Positions 42,986 to 53,076 of a DNA stretch of 64,000 nt are shown here, one piece after another. The notes beneath the pieces are model-generated. The model saw only the letters and a list, made by a program, of their open reading frames with translations, made no database searches and was not told where the DNA came from. The position numbers and the translations under genes are program-made. The first letter of the stretch is position 1. Each line of letters starts with the position of its first letter. The DNA comes from Bacteroidota bacterium (lineage in GTDB: Bacteria; Bacteroidota; Bacteroidia; Chitinophagales; Chitinophagaceae), in contig JAPLEH010000069.1 of NCBI GenBank assembly GCA_026391455.1, forward strand, positions 44,228 to 108,227, in the 5' to 3' direction.

Positions 42986-45388
42986 TTATTTTTTATCTTT
43001 TTTTCGGAAGAACCTTCGCAGGTCCACGAAGTTGACGAATTTCTCCAGAATGTTCTGGGGTGGGGTTTCTTCTTCGTAATAACTGCCATAGCCATAACCA
43101 TAGCCGTATCCGTAACGGCCATAGCCGTAGTAACCATATCCCGGCTTCAGTTTAACGTCGTTGATGATAATAGAAACTTTTGGCAGTTTATTTCCCTGAT
43201 AGAACTCATCAATGAGTACTACCTGTTTCTTAAAGGTGTGTCCCTGTCGTACGAGATACAATGTACAATCTGCAAAGCGGCCCAGTGTCATGGCATCACT
43301 CACCATTCCTACCGGAGCAGTATCAATGATCACGACGTCAAAATTTTGTTTCAACCAGGCAAACATCTCCTCCAGTTTGGGATCCAGCAACAATTCAGAG
43401 GGGTTGGGTGGTACAGGTCCGCATCCGAGTACAAACAGGTTGTCGTGTTCCGGTACCTGGCGTATCATGTCTTTCAGTTCACCTTTACCCACAAGGAAAT
43501 TGGTGATACCCGGCCCGCGCTGCAACTTAAGTCCGGACAATACTTTGGGTTTGCGTATATCAAATTCCAGTATCACCGTGCGCTTTCCTGCAAGGGCCAG
43601 TACCGCTCCCATATTCGTACTTACATATGATTTACCTTCTCCACTGAATGAAGAGGTGACGAGTATCGTGGGTTTTTCTTTTTGTGCCAACACATATTGC
43701 AGGTTGGAGCGGATGATACGGAATTGTTCTGCCACCATGCTCCGGGTGGTTTTATTGACCACCAGTACATTCTCTGCATACGAGTGTCCGATCTCTCCGA
43801 GGATCGGCACTTCTGTGATCTTTTCAATATCAAAGCGGGTGGTCACTTTATCATTGAGCACTTCACCGGCAAATATGATCAATGCAGGCAGGCACAACCC
43901 GATCAATACTGCAATAATCTGAATAGATTTTTTACTTGGACGAATGGGCTGCGTTACCGGGTAGGCCTGATTAATTATACTGGAACTGGCGATCGTGGAT
44001 GAAATAGAGATCGCCGTTTCTTCCCGCTTTTCCTGAAGCAATTTGTACATGGCCTTATTGCTCTCTACCTGTGCTCTTTTTTCTGCCAGTTCTTTCAGTT
44101 TTACTGGCATGGCGCGCAATTGAGCCTGGTTCTCTCCACTGATATTCCGGTGGCGGCTCAATGATTTTGATAATGCACCCCGGATATTCTTCAGGTTCTC
44201 GAGAATATTTTTTCTCAATTTTTCGATCTCTGCACCGGCCTCCACAACCAATGGGTTATTGACTGGTGTGTTGGCATTCAGTAATTGTTCACGTTCTATC
44301 TGACGCTTGTTATAATCCAACACGAGCTGACTTAACGTAACATCTTCGATACTAAGTGTGGAAGGCACTTTGCTGAATTCATTCCGTTTGTCACGGAGAT
44401 AATCATCCACGAGTACACAAACATTTTGCTGTTGTATTTCCTCATTAATTACTTTATCGGTCTCCGAAATATTCGAAAAATAGCTGGTGGATTGTGCTTC
44501 TTCATCAATGAGGTTGTTCCGCAACTGATAATCCAGCAGATCGCGCTGAAGGTTGTTCAGCCTGTCGCGGTAAAACGTAAGACGGTCATCCACGAATGCG
44601 AGTATCTGATTGAAGGATTGTTTTTTCTGCTGGATACTGTAATTCTCATATTCCAGCATAAGGCGGTTCACAATATCAGCTCCCAGCAGGGGATTAGGTG
44701 TTTGCATGCCGACCAACAGGATACCTGTACCGGGAGGTTTTGGCAAAACATAAATACTGCCTGCGTAAGCACCGGCAGCAACGGCGGTGGGCATCCAGTT
44801 CACCGTATATTCATTGCTGGTAATGGGAATGCTGGTAGGCTTCAACCGGAAAACTCCGTTTGCGTTTTTAAAATCTTGTCCGAATGATGCGATCGTTTCA
44901 TCATTGATACGGAAACGATTATTATCCACGAATTTAATCTTAATGGAGAAGGAGCGGGTGGAATCGGCTACTGATACCGCTTCGATAGTAAAGGGACACT
45001 GGCGGTAGATGTTTACATTCTTTTTGATCTTTCCCTTTACATAATAACCGAAATGAAGGTGCAGGCTATCCACCACCCTGGCCATTAGCGGCGTGGACTT
45101 CAGTATTTCTATTTCGCTTTGTATATTCTGTACTTTATCGTTGATCAGGATCTCATCCAGCTTGCTGGTTCTTCCACCCTGCTGCTCGCTTTTGATATTC
45201 ATGGTACCACCCACATTGTAGATGGGAATGGTGTAACGCAGGTAGAGATAAGCGATCAGCAGGCATAATGCCACCGAAAGCACAAAGAGCGGGAGAAACC
45301 GCACGTATTTATAGAACAAATCCCTGAAACTAAGATTCCAGAGATCCTTCCTGTTTTCGACAATCGCGTTGGGGGTATTATCTTCCAT
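42986..45388 (-). CDS. wzc: Polysaccharide co-polymerase and tyrosine autokinase (Wzc-like)
   Basis: The 800-residue protein has a Wzz-type periplasmic part between two membrane spans (about residues 33-53 and 489-508), with a coiled-coil-rich region near 245-460. A cytoplasmic kinase domain follows, with Walker A SSFSGEGKS (579-587), Walker A' VILEFDIRKP and Walker B FDVVIIDTAP (about 683-692). Residues 750-771 form a tyrosine cluster with 11 Tyr. This is the bacterial tyrosine kinase that controls chain length and export. Unusually the cluster is followed by about 29 more residues ending in a basic tail. The PHP phosphatase at 1-531 is the likely partner. Confidence 0.95.
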   Translation of the reverse strand: MEDNTPNAIVENRKDLWNLSFRDLFYKYVRFLPLFVLSVALCLLIAYLYLRYTIPIYNVGGTMNIKSEQQGGRTSKLDEILINDKVQNIQSEIEILKSTPLMARVVDSLHLHFGYYVKGKIKKNVNIYRQCPFTIEAVSVADSTRSFSIKIKFVDNNRFRINDETIASFGQDFKNANGVFRLKPTSIPITSNEYTVNWMPTAVAAGAYAGSIYVLPKPPGTGILLVGMQTPNPLLGADIVNRLMLEYENYSIQQKKQSFNQILAFVDDRLTFYRDRLNNLQRDLLDYQLRNNLIDEEAQSTSYFSNISETDKVINEEIQQQNVCVLVDDYLRDKRNEFSKVPSTLSIEDVTLSQLVLDYNKRQIEREQLLNANTPVNNPLVVEAGAEIEKLRKNILENLKNIRGALSKSLSRHRNISGENQAQLRAMPVKLKELAEKRAQVESNKAMYKLLQEKREETAISISSTIASSSIINQAYPVTQPIRPSKKSIQIIAVLIGLCLPALIIFAGEVLNDKVTTRFDIEKITEVPILGEIGHSYAENVLVVNKTTRSMVAEQFRIIRSNLQYVLAQKEKPTILVTSSFSGEGKSYVSTNMGAVLALAGKRTVILEFDIRKPKVLSGLKLQRGPGITNFLVGKGELKDMIRQVPEHDNLFVLGCGPVPPNPSELLLDPKLEEMFAWLKQNFDVVIIDTAPVGMVSDAMTLGRFADCTLYLVRQGHTFKKQVVLIDEFYQGNKLPKVSIIINDVKLKPGYGYYGYGRYGYGYGYGYGSYYEEETPPQNILEKFVNFVDLRRFFRKKDKK

Positions 45389-45417
45389 TGAGGTAATTAC
45401 TTTTTAGCAGCTGGCTA

Positions 45418-46200
45418 TTAATTTCTGATAAAAATATTTGCAAGCGTGGCTGCGGCAGCCACAAGTGTCAAGCCAAATGATATTTTCTGAAATACCCGTT
45501 GCTGGTCAGCCTCTTTCATCCGCTGTGATGTAGGCGATACCATTACCACATCGTTTTGCATGAGGGTATAATAGGGTGAAATGAACAATGAGTCAGAAGA
45601 AAGATTTACAATGCCTGTTTCTCTTTTACCATTCACTTCACGTAATACTTTGACCTGGTCTTTCCGGCCATAATCGGTAATTCCGCCGGCCAGTCCTACG
45701 GCCTCCAGTATGGTAAGCCGTTCGCCCGGCACACTGATCTGTCCTTCATGCCCCACCTGTCCCAATACGGTAACATGGAAATTGAGGTAACGCACAATCA
45801 CCGTGGGATTGGCCAATAATTCCACCGGTTGTGTAAGTCTTTTTCTAACTTCTGCGGCGAGTTCCTGTTTGGTCATTCCTTCTGCATGTATGGTACCGAG
45901 CCGGTGATGATCAATATTTCCATCACTTCCCACCAGATAGCCGGCCGGCATTCCCTGTCCGGCGGCACCGGCAGTAGCAGGAAGATTATATAACATATCC
46001 ACTTCGGGTTTGGTACTCAGGCTATACACCTGTATAGAGAGCAGATCACCTTTCTGTATGCGCAGCTCCTCGAATTTGACTTCGCTTCCCTTACCGGTGG
46101 TATCGGTGATACGTTCGAGATAGTAGGGAACTTTTTGCTGAGTCTTACAGGAAAATAAATAAATCGGAAGAGTCAATAATAAAATCCGGAAGAATTTCAT
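45418..46200 (-). CDS. wza: Polysaccharide export lipoprotein (Wza-like, SLBB domain)
   Basis: The 260-residue protein starts with a lipoprotein signal ending LFSC (Cys18). The polysaccharide export domain follows (GDLLSIQVYSL near residue 52, YLVGSDGNIDHHRLGTIHAEGMTKQEL) and then a SLBB domain (VTVLGQVGHEGQISVPGERLTILEAVGLAGGI). A C-terminal hydrophobic segment ends in NIFIRN. Wza proteins form the outer-membrane channel that works with Wzc. It lies 30 bp upstream of the kinase gene. Confidence 0.92.
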   Translation of the reverse strand: MKFFRILLLTLPIYLFSCKTQQKVPYYLERITDTTGKGSEVKFEELRIQKGDLLSIQVYSLSTKPEVDMLYNLPATAGAAGQGMPAGYLVGSDGNIDHHRLGTIHAEGMTKQELAAEVRKRLTQPVELLANPTVIVRYLNFHVTVLGQVGHEGQISVPGERLTILEAVGLAGGITDYGRKDQVKVLREVNGKRETGIVNLSSDSLFISPYYTLMQNDVVMVSPTSQRMKEADQQRVFQKISFGLTLVAAAATLANIFIRN

Positions 46201-46251
46201 TGAATCATTGTTTGTGTAAATGCAGCAATGGCCGCAGAATAAGATTAGGTG

Positions 46252-46752
46252 TTATTTCGGCAATACCGAAGTTAATTTAGTTCTTTCAATATGAGCTATC
46301 AAAATATAGCCGAGGCTGTCAATGGCCACACGGGCAGTTTTGCGCCGGATATCGAGCACTTTTCCTTCCAAATCCATCAGTGTGCCGTTGGTAACACGCA
46401 CCCGCTGATTGACCCGTAACTGTACCGGTCTTGCCTCCACATGTTCATATTCGTCGAGGAAACGTTTGATTGCGGCAATCTCTTTTTCCCGAATCACGGC
46501 AGGCTTGCCATTCCAATAAATAAAGTTGATGACCCCATTGGTGATACGTACTGCACTGCGGTCAGCATCACTCACTTTTACAAAAACGTAAGATTTAAAC
46601 AAAGGCTCTTCTACGATCTTAATCCGGTCGCTCCATTTCCTTTTCACTTTGTTTAGCGGGCAATAGCTTTCCAGTCCTTTTTCCGTAAGGAGCTGGTTCA
46701 CTTTTTTTTCCCACCGGGGCCGGGTGTAAACGGCCAGCCATTTTTTTGTCAC
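46252..46752 (-). CDS. UpxY-family transcription antiterminator (NusG-like)
   Basis: The 166-residue protein has an N-terminal NusG-like domain starting KWLAVYTRPRWEKKVN, then LFKSYVFVKV, and a C-terminal KOW segment with RVRVTNGTLMDLEGKV. This is the layout of UpxY proteins, which act on the leader of their own capsule operon to prevent early termination. It is the first gene of the 46-kb locus, as expected. The start is a GTG at 46752. No UpxZ-like partner was seen next to it. Confidence 0.92.
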   Translation of the reverse strand: MTKKWLAVYTRPRWEKKVNQLLTEKGLESYCPLNKVKRKWSDRIKIVEEPLFKSYVFVKVSDADRSAVRITNGVINFIYWNGKPAVIREKEIAAIKRFLDEYEHVEARPVQLRVNQRVRVTNGTLMDLEGKVLDIRRKTARVAIDSLGYILIAHIERTKLTSVLPK

Positions 46753-46866
46753 TGAAAAAGTTTAGGGTCAGAGCTTCGCCATCTCAGCCACACGATTAAT
46801 AATTTAAGTGACTGATTAACAAGTATTTATACGCGAATATGCGGCAGAGCACAGATACCCTGCTGA

Positions 46867-46908
46867 ATTTGCATGCAAATATAGGTGAAGATGTGAGTGG
46901 AAAGACAA
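46867..46908 (-). promoter_or_regulatory. Predicted promoter of the polysaccharide operon with an overlapping 14-bp palindrome
   Basis: On the minus strand TATATTTG (46876-46883) matches the Bacteroidota -7 consensus TAnnTTTG, with a TTG at 46906-46908 in the -33 position and 22 bp between them. A perfect palindrome ATTTGCATGCAAAT (46867-46880) overlaps the -7 box and could be an operator. A transcript from here would have a leader of about 110 nt before the UpxY start. The wider gap 46753-47060 has no gene and also holds the start region of the plus-strand gene at 47061. Confidence 0.45.
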
Positions 46909-47060
46909 TAAAATGAGCGGATTTTGAATGATTTACCCCCACGGGTTTATAACTTTTTCGTAGTAATTTTCCTGTTTTTTTAATATTTTACGGGATTACA
47001 GAAAATTGCCAATAATCTGCTGATCCGGTTGATCAATACTTCAGCAAAAAAACTAATACC

Positions 47061-48212
47061 TTGAACCAACGCTTTTATTCCCTGGATGTATTTCGTGGTG
47101 CTACCGTTTGCCTGATGATATTGGTCAATAATCCCGGTTCCTGGGACCATATTTACCCACCGCTGGATCATGCAAAATGGCATGGTCTTACACCGACCGA
47201 TCTGGTGTTTCCATTCTTTCTGTTTGCGGTGGGCAATGCCCTTGCCTTTGTAATGCCCAGGCTGGAGGCAGGAGGGCCTTCTCTTTTTTGGAAAAAAGTG
47301 CTGACAAGAAGCCTGCTCATTTTTACCATTGGCCTTTTCCTTACCTGGTGGCCCTTTTTTAAGTGGGTAAAAGAGGATATCGTGGTAAAGCCATGGGCCT
47401 ATTTGGATGAAAAGGGAATGCCGCAGGGTGTACGCATTCTCGGGGTGCTGGCACGAATCGCTATTTGCTATCTCGTAGCCTCTGTACTGATCTATTATTG
47501 CAAACTCCGTGGCGCTTTTTTGATCGGACTCCTGATACTGTTGCTGTACTGGGTGCTGTGTTTAGCATTGGGAGATAGCGCGGATCCCTATAGCATGTCC
47601 GGTTGGTTTGGTAACAAAGTGGACAAGGCGGTTTTGGGGCTGGCCCATATGTACAAAGGGGAAGGTATACCCTTCGACCCGGAAGGCATCATGAGTACCC
47701 TGCCCGCGATCGTACAGGTAATCTTTGGATATATGGCGGGTGATTATATTCAGAAAAAAGGGAAAACGCCCGAAATGCTGAATGGACTTTTTGTTGCCGG
47801 CGTGGCCATGATCCTCACTGGATTTTGCTGGGATATGCTTTTCCCCATCAATAAAAAGATATGGACCAGTTCCTACACTGTGTATACCAGCGGCATGGCC
47901 ATGATCACTATTGCCACTATGATCTATTTCATCGAATTCAAACAGGTCAAAGGAGGGCTGGCACGCTTCTTTGATGTATTTGGAAAGAATGCGCTTTTTG
48001 TATTTGCACTCAGTTCATTCCTGCCAAAGGGGCTTTCCCTGATTCGTATTGACAAAGAAGCCAATCCCTGGAATTTTTTATACGTAAAGTTGTTTCAGCA
48101 CTTGCCCGGTGATCCCCGTACCGGATCATTGCTGTTTGCACTCTGCGTCATTGCGTTCATGTGGGCCATCTGCTATTGGATGGATAAAAAGAAAATCTAT
48201 ATCAAAGTGTAA
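47061..48212 (+). CDS. HGSNAT/DUF5009-like membrane acyltransferase
   Basis: The 383-residue protein begins RFYSLDVFRGATVCLMILVNN and has HGLTPTDLVFPFFLFAVGNAL, the typical start of heparan-alpha-glucosaminide N-acetyltransferase-like proteins. About ten hydrophobic segments follow. The start is a TTG at 47061, since SLDVFRG is always near the N-terminus and no ATG precedes it. Relatives transfer acetyl groups across a membrane to amino sugars. It may work in glycan degradation or salvage. It is divergent from the polysaccharide locus. Confidence 0.85.
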   Translation: MNQRFYSLDVFRGATVCLMILVNNPGSWDHIYPPLDHAKWHGLTPTDLVFPFFLFAVGNALAFVMPRLEAGGPSLFWKKVLTRSLLIFTIGLFLTWWPFFKWVKEDIVVKPWAYLDEKGMPQGVRILGVLARIAICYLVASVLIYYCKLRGAFLIGLLILLLYWVLCLALGDSADPYSMSGWFGNKVDKAVLGLAHMYKGEGIPFDPEGIMSTLPAIVQVIFGYMAGDYIQKKGKTPEMLNGLFVAGVAMILTGFCWDMLFPINKKIWTSSYTVYTSGMAMITIATMIYFIEFKQVKGGLARFFDVFGKNALFVFALSSFLPKGLSLIRIDKEANPWNFLYVKLFQHLPGDPRTGSLLFALCVIAFMWAICYWMDKKKIYIKV

Positions 48213-48358
48213 GTACTATTGCTTCATGTATCAGGCCCCTTCGGGTTGATGGATTCCTCCTATTTCAGTCAGGAAAATATACTTACTCCGGTTAATTTAC
48301 CATGCACACCGGTTAAATTTCCTTAATTTCCCTTTTTATCACCTCCAAACTAACAGCT

Positions 48359-50433
48359 ATGAAACACTTCTCACGGTTATGTATAGCCGTAATTTCCTTC
48401 ACAGCATTCGTATCGTATACTGTGAACGCTCAATCGGGCAGGTTGTATCATCATACTCCTGATATCCAGAAAATGACCGCAGCACAAAGGATTTCCGGGC
48501 AGGGCTCGAATATCGATGTGGTCTATCACCGTTGTACCTGGCGTATCCATCCGGATTCTCCTTCAACGGCTTCTCCGGCGAAATATCTTCGCGGCAATGT
48601 GACCACCCGGTTTGTAACCAAACAAGACAACGTAACCCAGGTAACTTTTGATTTCAATAATGTACATACCATCGACTCCGTAAAATATCATGGTGCCAAA
48701 TTACCCGGCACGAGTATCGTATGGAGTACTTCAAAAATTTTACAACTCACGTTCCCTGCCGCCATTGCCACCACTGGCACGGTTGATTCCCTTACAATTT
48801 TTTATAAAGGCACTCCTCCAGCCGTCAGCGGACAGGCGCTGGGGTATCAACGCGGTGGTACATCAACTAACAATTACGTATACACGCTTTCAGAGTCGTA
48901 TGAAGATCGTGACTGGTGGCCCTGCAAACATGATATGACCGACAAGATCGATTCCATGGACATCATCGTGAGTGTACCCAGTGCATTCTGGGTAGCGGCC
49001 AATGGCAAAATGACCGATTCATCCACATCAGGTACCAGCCGCATCTTCCGTTTTTCCCATCGCTATCCCATCGCATCATACCTGGTTTCGCTGGGTGTGG
49101 CTAAGTATAACCGGTATCACCGGGGCACGGTGAATATTGGTGGCACCAATGTGCCGGTAGTGTATAATCTGTTTCCCGGCAAGACCACTAACACCTACAA
49201 TACTATTCTGGCCGCAATGGATAAAAGCAAACTGGAACTCGTGCAGTTCAGCAATAAATATGGCGACTATCCATTCAAAAATGAAAAGCATGGTTATTAC
49301 GAATTTGGCTTCGGTGGCGGTATGGAACATCAGACTTTTCCGGAATGGGCGGTGGCGGTCTTACCAGTTGGTCCATTATTGCCCATGAGCTGGCACATCA
49401 ATGGTTTGGCGATAAAGTAACCTGTGCCACCTGGAATGATCTCTGGCTCAATGAAGGCTTTGCCCGCTACAATGAAATACTGGCGGCAGAACTGGTAAGC
49501 GGGCTGGGGAATCCGGCCACACATCGCAGTAGTATCAAGTCCACAGCTCGCAGTGTTTCCACCACACCGATATATATCACTGATGCCAGCACTTCGAATA
49601 CCATCTGGACCACCAATAACGATAACGCGATTTATGAACGCGGATGTATGGTAGTGTCAATGCTGCGTACATTGCTGGGTGATGCTAAATTTTTTCAGGC
49701 CTGCCGGGATTATCTCAATGATCCGTTGTTGTCGTATAAAGCTGCCACCACAGCCGATGCAGAGCGAAATTTTGAAAACCAGTTTGGTGCCGACATGAGT
49801 CACTATTTCAATGCCTGGATCTATGGTGCAGGTACACCTTCGTATACGGTGAACTGGGCCACCACCGGAAATAATATCACCGTACAACTTACTCAAACAA
49901 GAACCGCAGGTGCTACCGTAACCTATTTTCCGATGCCGGTAGTATTGCGTGCAGCCAATACCGGCAACACCTCCAATACTACGTTGGTCTTCTATGACCG
50001 GGGCGATTCTGTATTCGTGGCCGGCAATGGCATTACCCTCGCCAGTGGTGTGGCCGGCAATACCATTTCGGTGAATCTGGCTTTTGCACCCGCAACATTA
50101 ACCTTTGATCCGGATAATGTAACGATGGCGACGGGCACCACTACCAAAGTAACATCCTTAAAACAAGCTGCTCCCTTTGCGACGGAGGTGGTGACAGACA
50201 AAGCAGTCATATATCCCAACCCGGCAGACAAAGAGATCATTCTGCATCGTGCAACAGCAACTGCCGGCACTGTTACTATCACTGATATGAATGGGAAAAT
50301 AGTACTTCGCAGGTCCGTGAACAACCGGAGTGAAAAAATAAACACCTCGCAACTTGCCCCTGGTAATTATATTGTGCAGGTAACGGAGAACGGGCTGCTG
50401 ACGCACACCGTAAAAGTAGTCGTACAACATTAA
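48359..50433 (+). pseudogene. M1-family metallopeptidase with T9SS C-terminal domain, broken by a frameshift
   Basis: The first frame (48359-49420) has a signal peptide ending near VNAQS, the aminopeptidase N-terminal domain and GGMEHQT. The HELAHQW zinc site and the NEGFA glutamate are in another frame (49345-50433). The frames join if one T is added to TTTT at 49336-49339, giving QTFSGMGGGGLTSW. This is a one-base loss or a sequencing error. The end carries a type A T9SS sorting domain (IYPNPADKEI ... LAPGNYIVQV), so the intact protein would be secreted over the outer membrane. About 691 residues when joined. A strong terminator follows. Confidence 0.88.
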
Positions 50434-50454
50434 TTTATCCTGAATAGTAGCTTT

Positions 50455-50486
50455 AACCCCCGGATCATTCCGGGGGTTATTTTTTA
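50455..50486 (+). terminator. Rho-independent terminator after the M1 peptidase gene
   Basis: AACCCCCGGA and TCCGGGGGTT form a 10-bp perfect stem with a 4-nt TCAT loop, followed by ATTTTTTAT. It stands 22 bp after the peptidase stop, in the expected position. Confidence 0.9.
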
Positions 50487-50577
50487 TCAGTTTATAAGCG
50501 CGCCTGTATTTAACATATCCATTTGTGTATTCCACTCGTTTATATCATCTCCTCTGCAAATAATTTATTTTTACGAA

Positions 50578-51780
50578 ATGAACTACCAAATGAAAATACT
50601 CTTTGTATGCACTGCTTTTTTATTCAGTCAGGCAATACCCGCACAAATACCCTGTAGCAGCCCGGTGATGGGCAAGGCCTCCAATCAGTTTTCGTTTGAC
50701 TTATACCGGCAGCTTTCCGAAAAGAATGGCGCCCTGTTTTTTTCCCCCTTTAGTATTCATAGCATACTGGATCTCACGGCCGAAGGAGCTCGTACACAAA
50801 CATTGGCGGATATGCAACAGGCATTGCATACAAAAGGAATAGATAACTGTATTCGGAATGACAACAGGGATAACCTGCTTCGTTTCAACAGGGGTGATGA
50901 AGCTGGCGACAGCATTTATACGGCCAATTCTATCTGGTTGCAAAAAGGATTGAATGCAGAACCTGCATTCTCTTCAACAGCCAACAATTATTACAGCGCA
51001 GGATTGCGTGAAACAGATTTTATTGCTAACGCTGAAGGCAGCCGCGCTTCGATCAATAAATGGGTGGAGCAAATAACAAGGGAACGTATCAAAGAGTTGA
51101 TTCCTGCTGACCTGATCAAACCCACGACCCGTATGGTGCTGGTGAATGCACTCTGGTACAAAGCTCCTTGGGCATTTCCGTTTCGAATAGAAAATACGTC
51201 GCCGGATAAATTCTATACGCATGGCGATACGGTTATGGCTCCTTTCATGAAAAATACATTGCCGGCTAATTATATGGAAGATGAATTGGCCCAGATGGTG
51301 GAACTGCCCTATAAATCCGGCAAACGATCCATGCTGGCATTGCTTCCTGTTGCCGGTAAAGAAAAGGAATTTGAGCAAAGTCTTACAGCTGCTTCAGTCG
51401 AACAAAGAATTGCTGCGCTAAAAAAACAAAAGGTACAGGTGCGTTTACCGAAGTTTAAGATGGAAACACAGTTTGATCTGTCCACCGTTTTACAAAATAT
51501 GGGCATGAGCCGTGCATTTTCAAACAATGCAGATTTTTCTGGCATCAGCCAAACCACCTCATTAAAGATCAGCAATGTAGTGCATAAGGCCTTCATTGAA
51601 GTGAATGAAAATGGCACTGAGGCTGCGGCGGCAACAGCAGTACTGATGGTATTGACCACTTCTGCCCATATTGACCCTGTACCGGTAAAAATTTTTAATG
51701 CCAACCGGCCCTTTGTCTTTATGATAAGGGATAATGAGACGGGGATTATTTTGTTTATGGGGAAAATGAATAAGCCATAA
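50578..51780 (+). CDS. Serpin-family protease inhibitor
   Basis: The 400-residue protein has an N-terminal signal sequence (to about residue 23) and then the serpin fold: FSFDLYRQL, FFSPFSIHSIL, LVNALWYKAPWAFPF, and the serpin signature near the end (NRPFVFMIRDNETGIILFMG). The hinge of the reactive loop reads EVNENGTEAAAATAV, which fits the inhibitory type with small residues at P12-P9. By the usual count the P1-P1' site falls in VLTTS. It is probably secreted and may protect cell-surface proteins. Its own promoter likely lies in 50490-50577. Confidence 0.93.
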   Translation: MNYQMKILFVCTAFLFSQAIPAQIPCSSPVMGKASNQFSFDLYRQLSEKNGALFFSPFSIHSILDLTAEGARTQTLADMQQALHTKGIDNCIRNDNRDNLLRFNRGDEAGDSIYTANSIWLQKGLNAEPAFSSTANNYYSAGLRETDFIANAEGSRASINKWVEQITRERIKELIPADLIKPTTRMVLVNALWYKAPWAFPFRIENTSPDKFYTHGDTVMAPFMKNTLPANYMEDELAQMVELPYKSGKRSMLALLPVAGKEKEFEQSLTAASVEQRIAALKKQKVQVRLPKFKMETQFDLSTVLQNMGMSRAFSNNADFSGISQTTSLKISNVVHKAFIEVNENGTEAAAATAVLMVLTTSAHIDPVPVKIFNANRPFVFMIRDNETGIILFMGKMNKP

Positions 51781-51834
51781 ACAATTTCGAATACCTTGTG
51801 CTGATTCTTTTGATTACTTACTGCATAGGTTTAT

Positions 51835-52944
51835 TCAAAACAACCTCCCCTGCTCTCCCGGTCTCCTGAATAAACTCGTATTCAGGCTCCACTCTTCTGC
51901 ATTCATATTATAGAGTTTACCATATTTTTTATACTGTTGTGCCACCAGTTCCGCAATATGTCCTTCGCCGCGCATACGCACACCCCATCGGGTGTCATTC
52001 ACTTTGCCATCATGACTTTGCTCCACCAGGTGCCAGATCTTATCCGCACGATCGGGAAAATTCTTATACAACCAGTCGTGAAATAAAAATTTGATCGCCC
52101 CATTGAGCCGGATAAACGTATAAGCGGTAAACGTGGCGCCATTATCTGCCGCTGCTTTCATAATGCGTTGCATTTCGTGTTCGTTCAGTCCTGGTATCAT
52201 GGGACCCATCATAATGCCCATGCGTACACCGGCGCTGCTGAGTTCATTGATCACTTTTAGTTTCTGTTTGGCTGTAGTGGTACGCGGCTCCATACTGCGG
52301 CGCAGGTCTTCATTAAACGAAGTGATAGAAACCATAGCCGATACGATTTTCTTCTTTGCCATTTCCTGCAATACATCTTTGTCTTTGAGTATCCACGAAT
52401 TTTTGGTAAGTATACCCACGGGCTGATTGAATTCATTGCACACTTCGAGCAGGCCGCGCGTAAGGCGGTATTGCTGTTCGGCCGGCTGGTAGCAATCGGT
52501 GTTGCCACTGAGCATGATGGGAGTGGCATCCCATTTCGGGTGCATTAAAAATTTCCGCAGCAATTGTGGTGCATTCTTTTTTACAATGATCTTTCGTTCA
52601 AAGTCGAGACCCGCACTATATCCCCAGTATTCGTGTACATTACGGGCATAGCAATAAATGCAGCCATGTTCACAACCGGCGTAGGGGTTCATACTGTAGC
52701 TCATGCCCACATCCTTGCTTTCCACTTTATTTACGATGGTCTTTGATTCCTGCTCCATATACACGGTTCTGGCATCGGGCTCTTCCCAATCGTCGATCCC
52801 TTCGATATGCTCGCGGGTGGATTCATTTTTTAAAAAGCGGTTTTTGGTATTGAACTGAGCGCCTCGTCCGGCGATATAGGCAGCCCCTTCTTCCGGTTTT
52901 TGGGGCGCTGCTTTATAATGGTCCTGTTTCAGTTTTTCCGACAT
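51835..52944 (-). CDS. PA0069-family radical SAM protein
   Basis: The 369-residue protein has the radical SAM cluster motif CEHGCIYCYARN (C91, C95, C98). An N-terminal segment GRGAQFNTKNRF precedes it and is typical of the PA0069/Rv2578c group. SGNTDCYQPAE, VGILTKNSWILKD and GIMMGPMIPGLNEHEM follow, as in spore photoproduct lyase-like proteins. The reaction is not established for this group. Its neighbours (2H phosphoesterase, UmuD and UmuC) make a link to DNA damage possible but unproven. Confidence 0.9.
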   Translation of the reverse strand: MSEKLKQDHYKAAPQKPEEGAAYIAGRGAQFNTKNRFLKNESTREHIEGIDDWEEPDARTVYMEQESKTIVNKVESKDVGMSYSMNPYAGCEHGCIYCYARNVHEYWGYSAGLDFERKIIVKKNAPQLLRKFLMHPKWDATPIMLSGNTDCYQPAEQQYRLTRGLLEVCNEFNQPVGILTKNSWILKDKDVLQEMAKKKIVSAMVSITSFNEDLRRSMEPRTTTAKQKLKVINELSSAGVRMGIMMGPMIPGLNEHEMQRIMKAAADNGATFTAYTFIRLNGAIKFLFHDWLYKNFPDRADKIWHLVEQSHDGKVNDTRWGVRMRGEGHIAELVAQQYKKYGKLYNMNAEEWSLNTSLFRRPGEQGRLF

Positions 52945-53076
52945 AGTATGGTTTTAACTTTATCATGTAAAAAAATAAAGGGAGAACAAAGTGTAAATTC
53001 CCTCCGGTTTCATTCGCTGCAAATACTTTTACGCTTTATTCTCCCGTACGCACATAACCCATCCCTCAATTAGTTC

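Noticed and set aside
43060..43145. Hexamer-like tandem repeat (CCGTAT/CCATAG)
   Set aside because: It is the coding sequence of the Tyr-Gly cluster of the Wzc-like kinase.
48359..50433. Programmed frameshift in the M1 peptidase
   Set aside because: The site is a plain T4 run without a slippery heptamer or a clear downstream stimulatory structure; a simple one-base loss is more likely.
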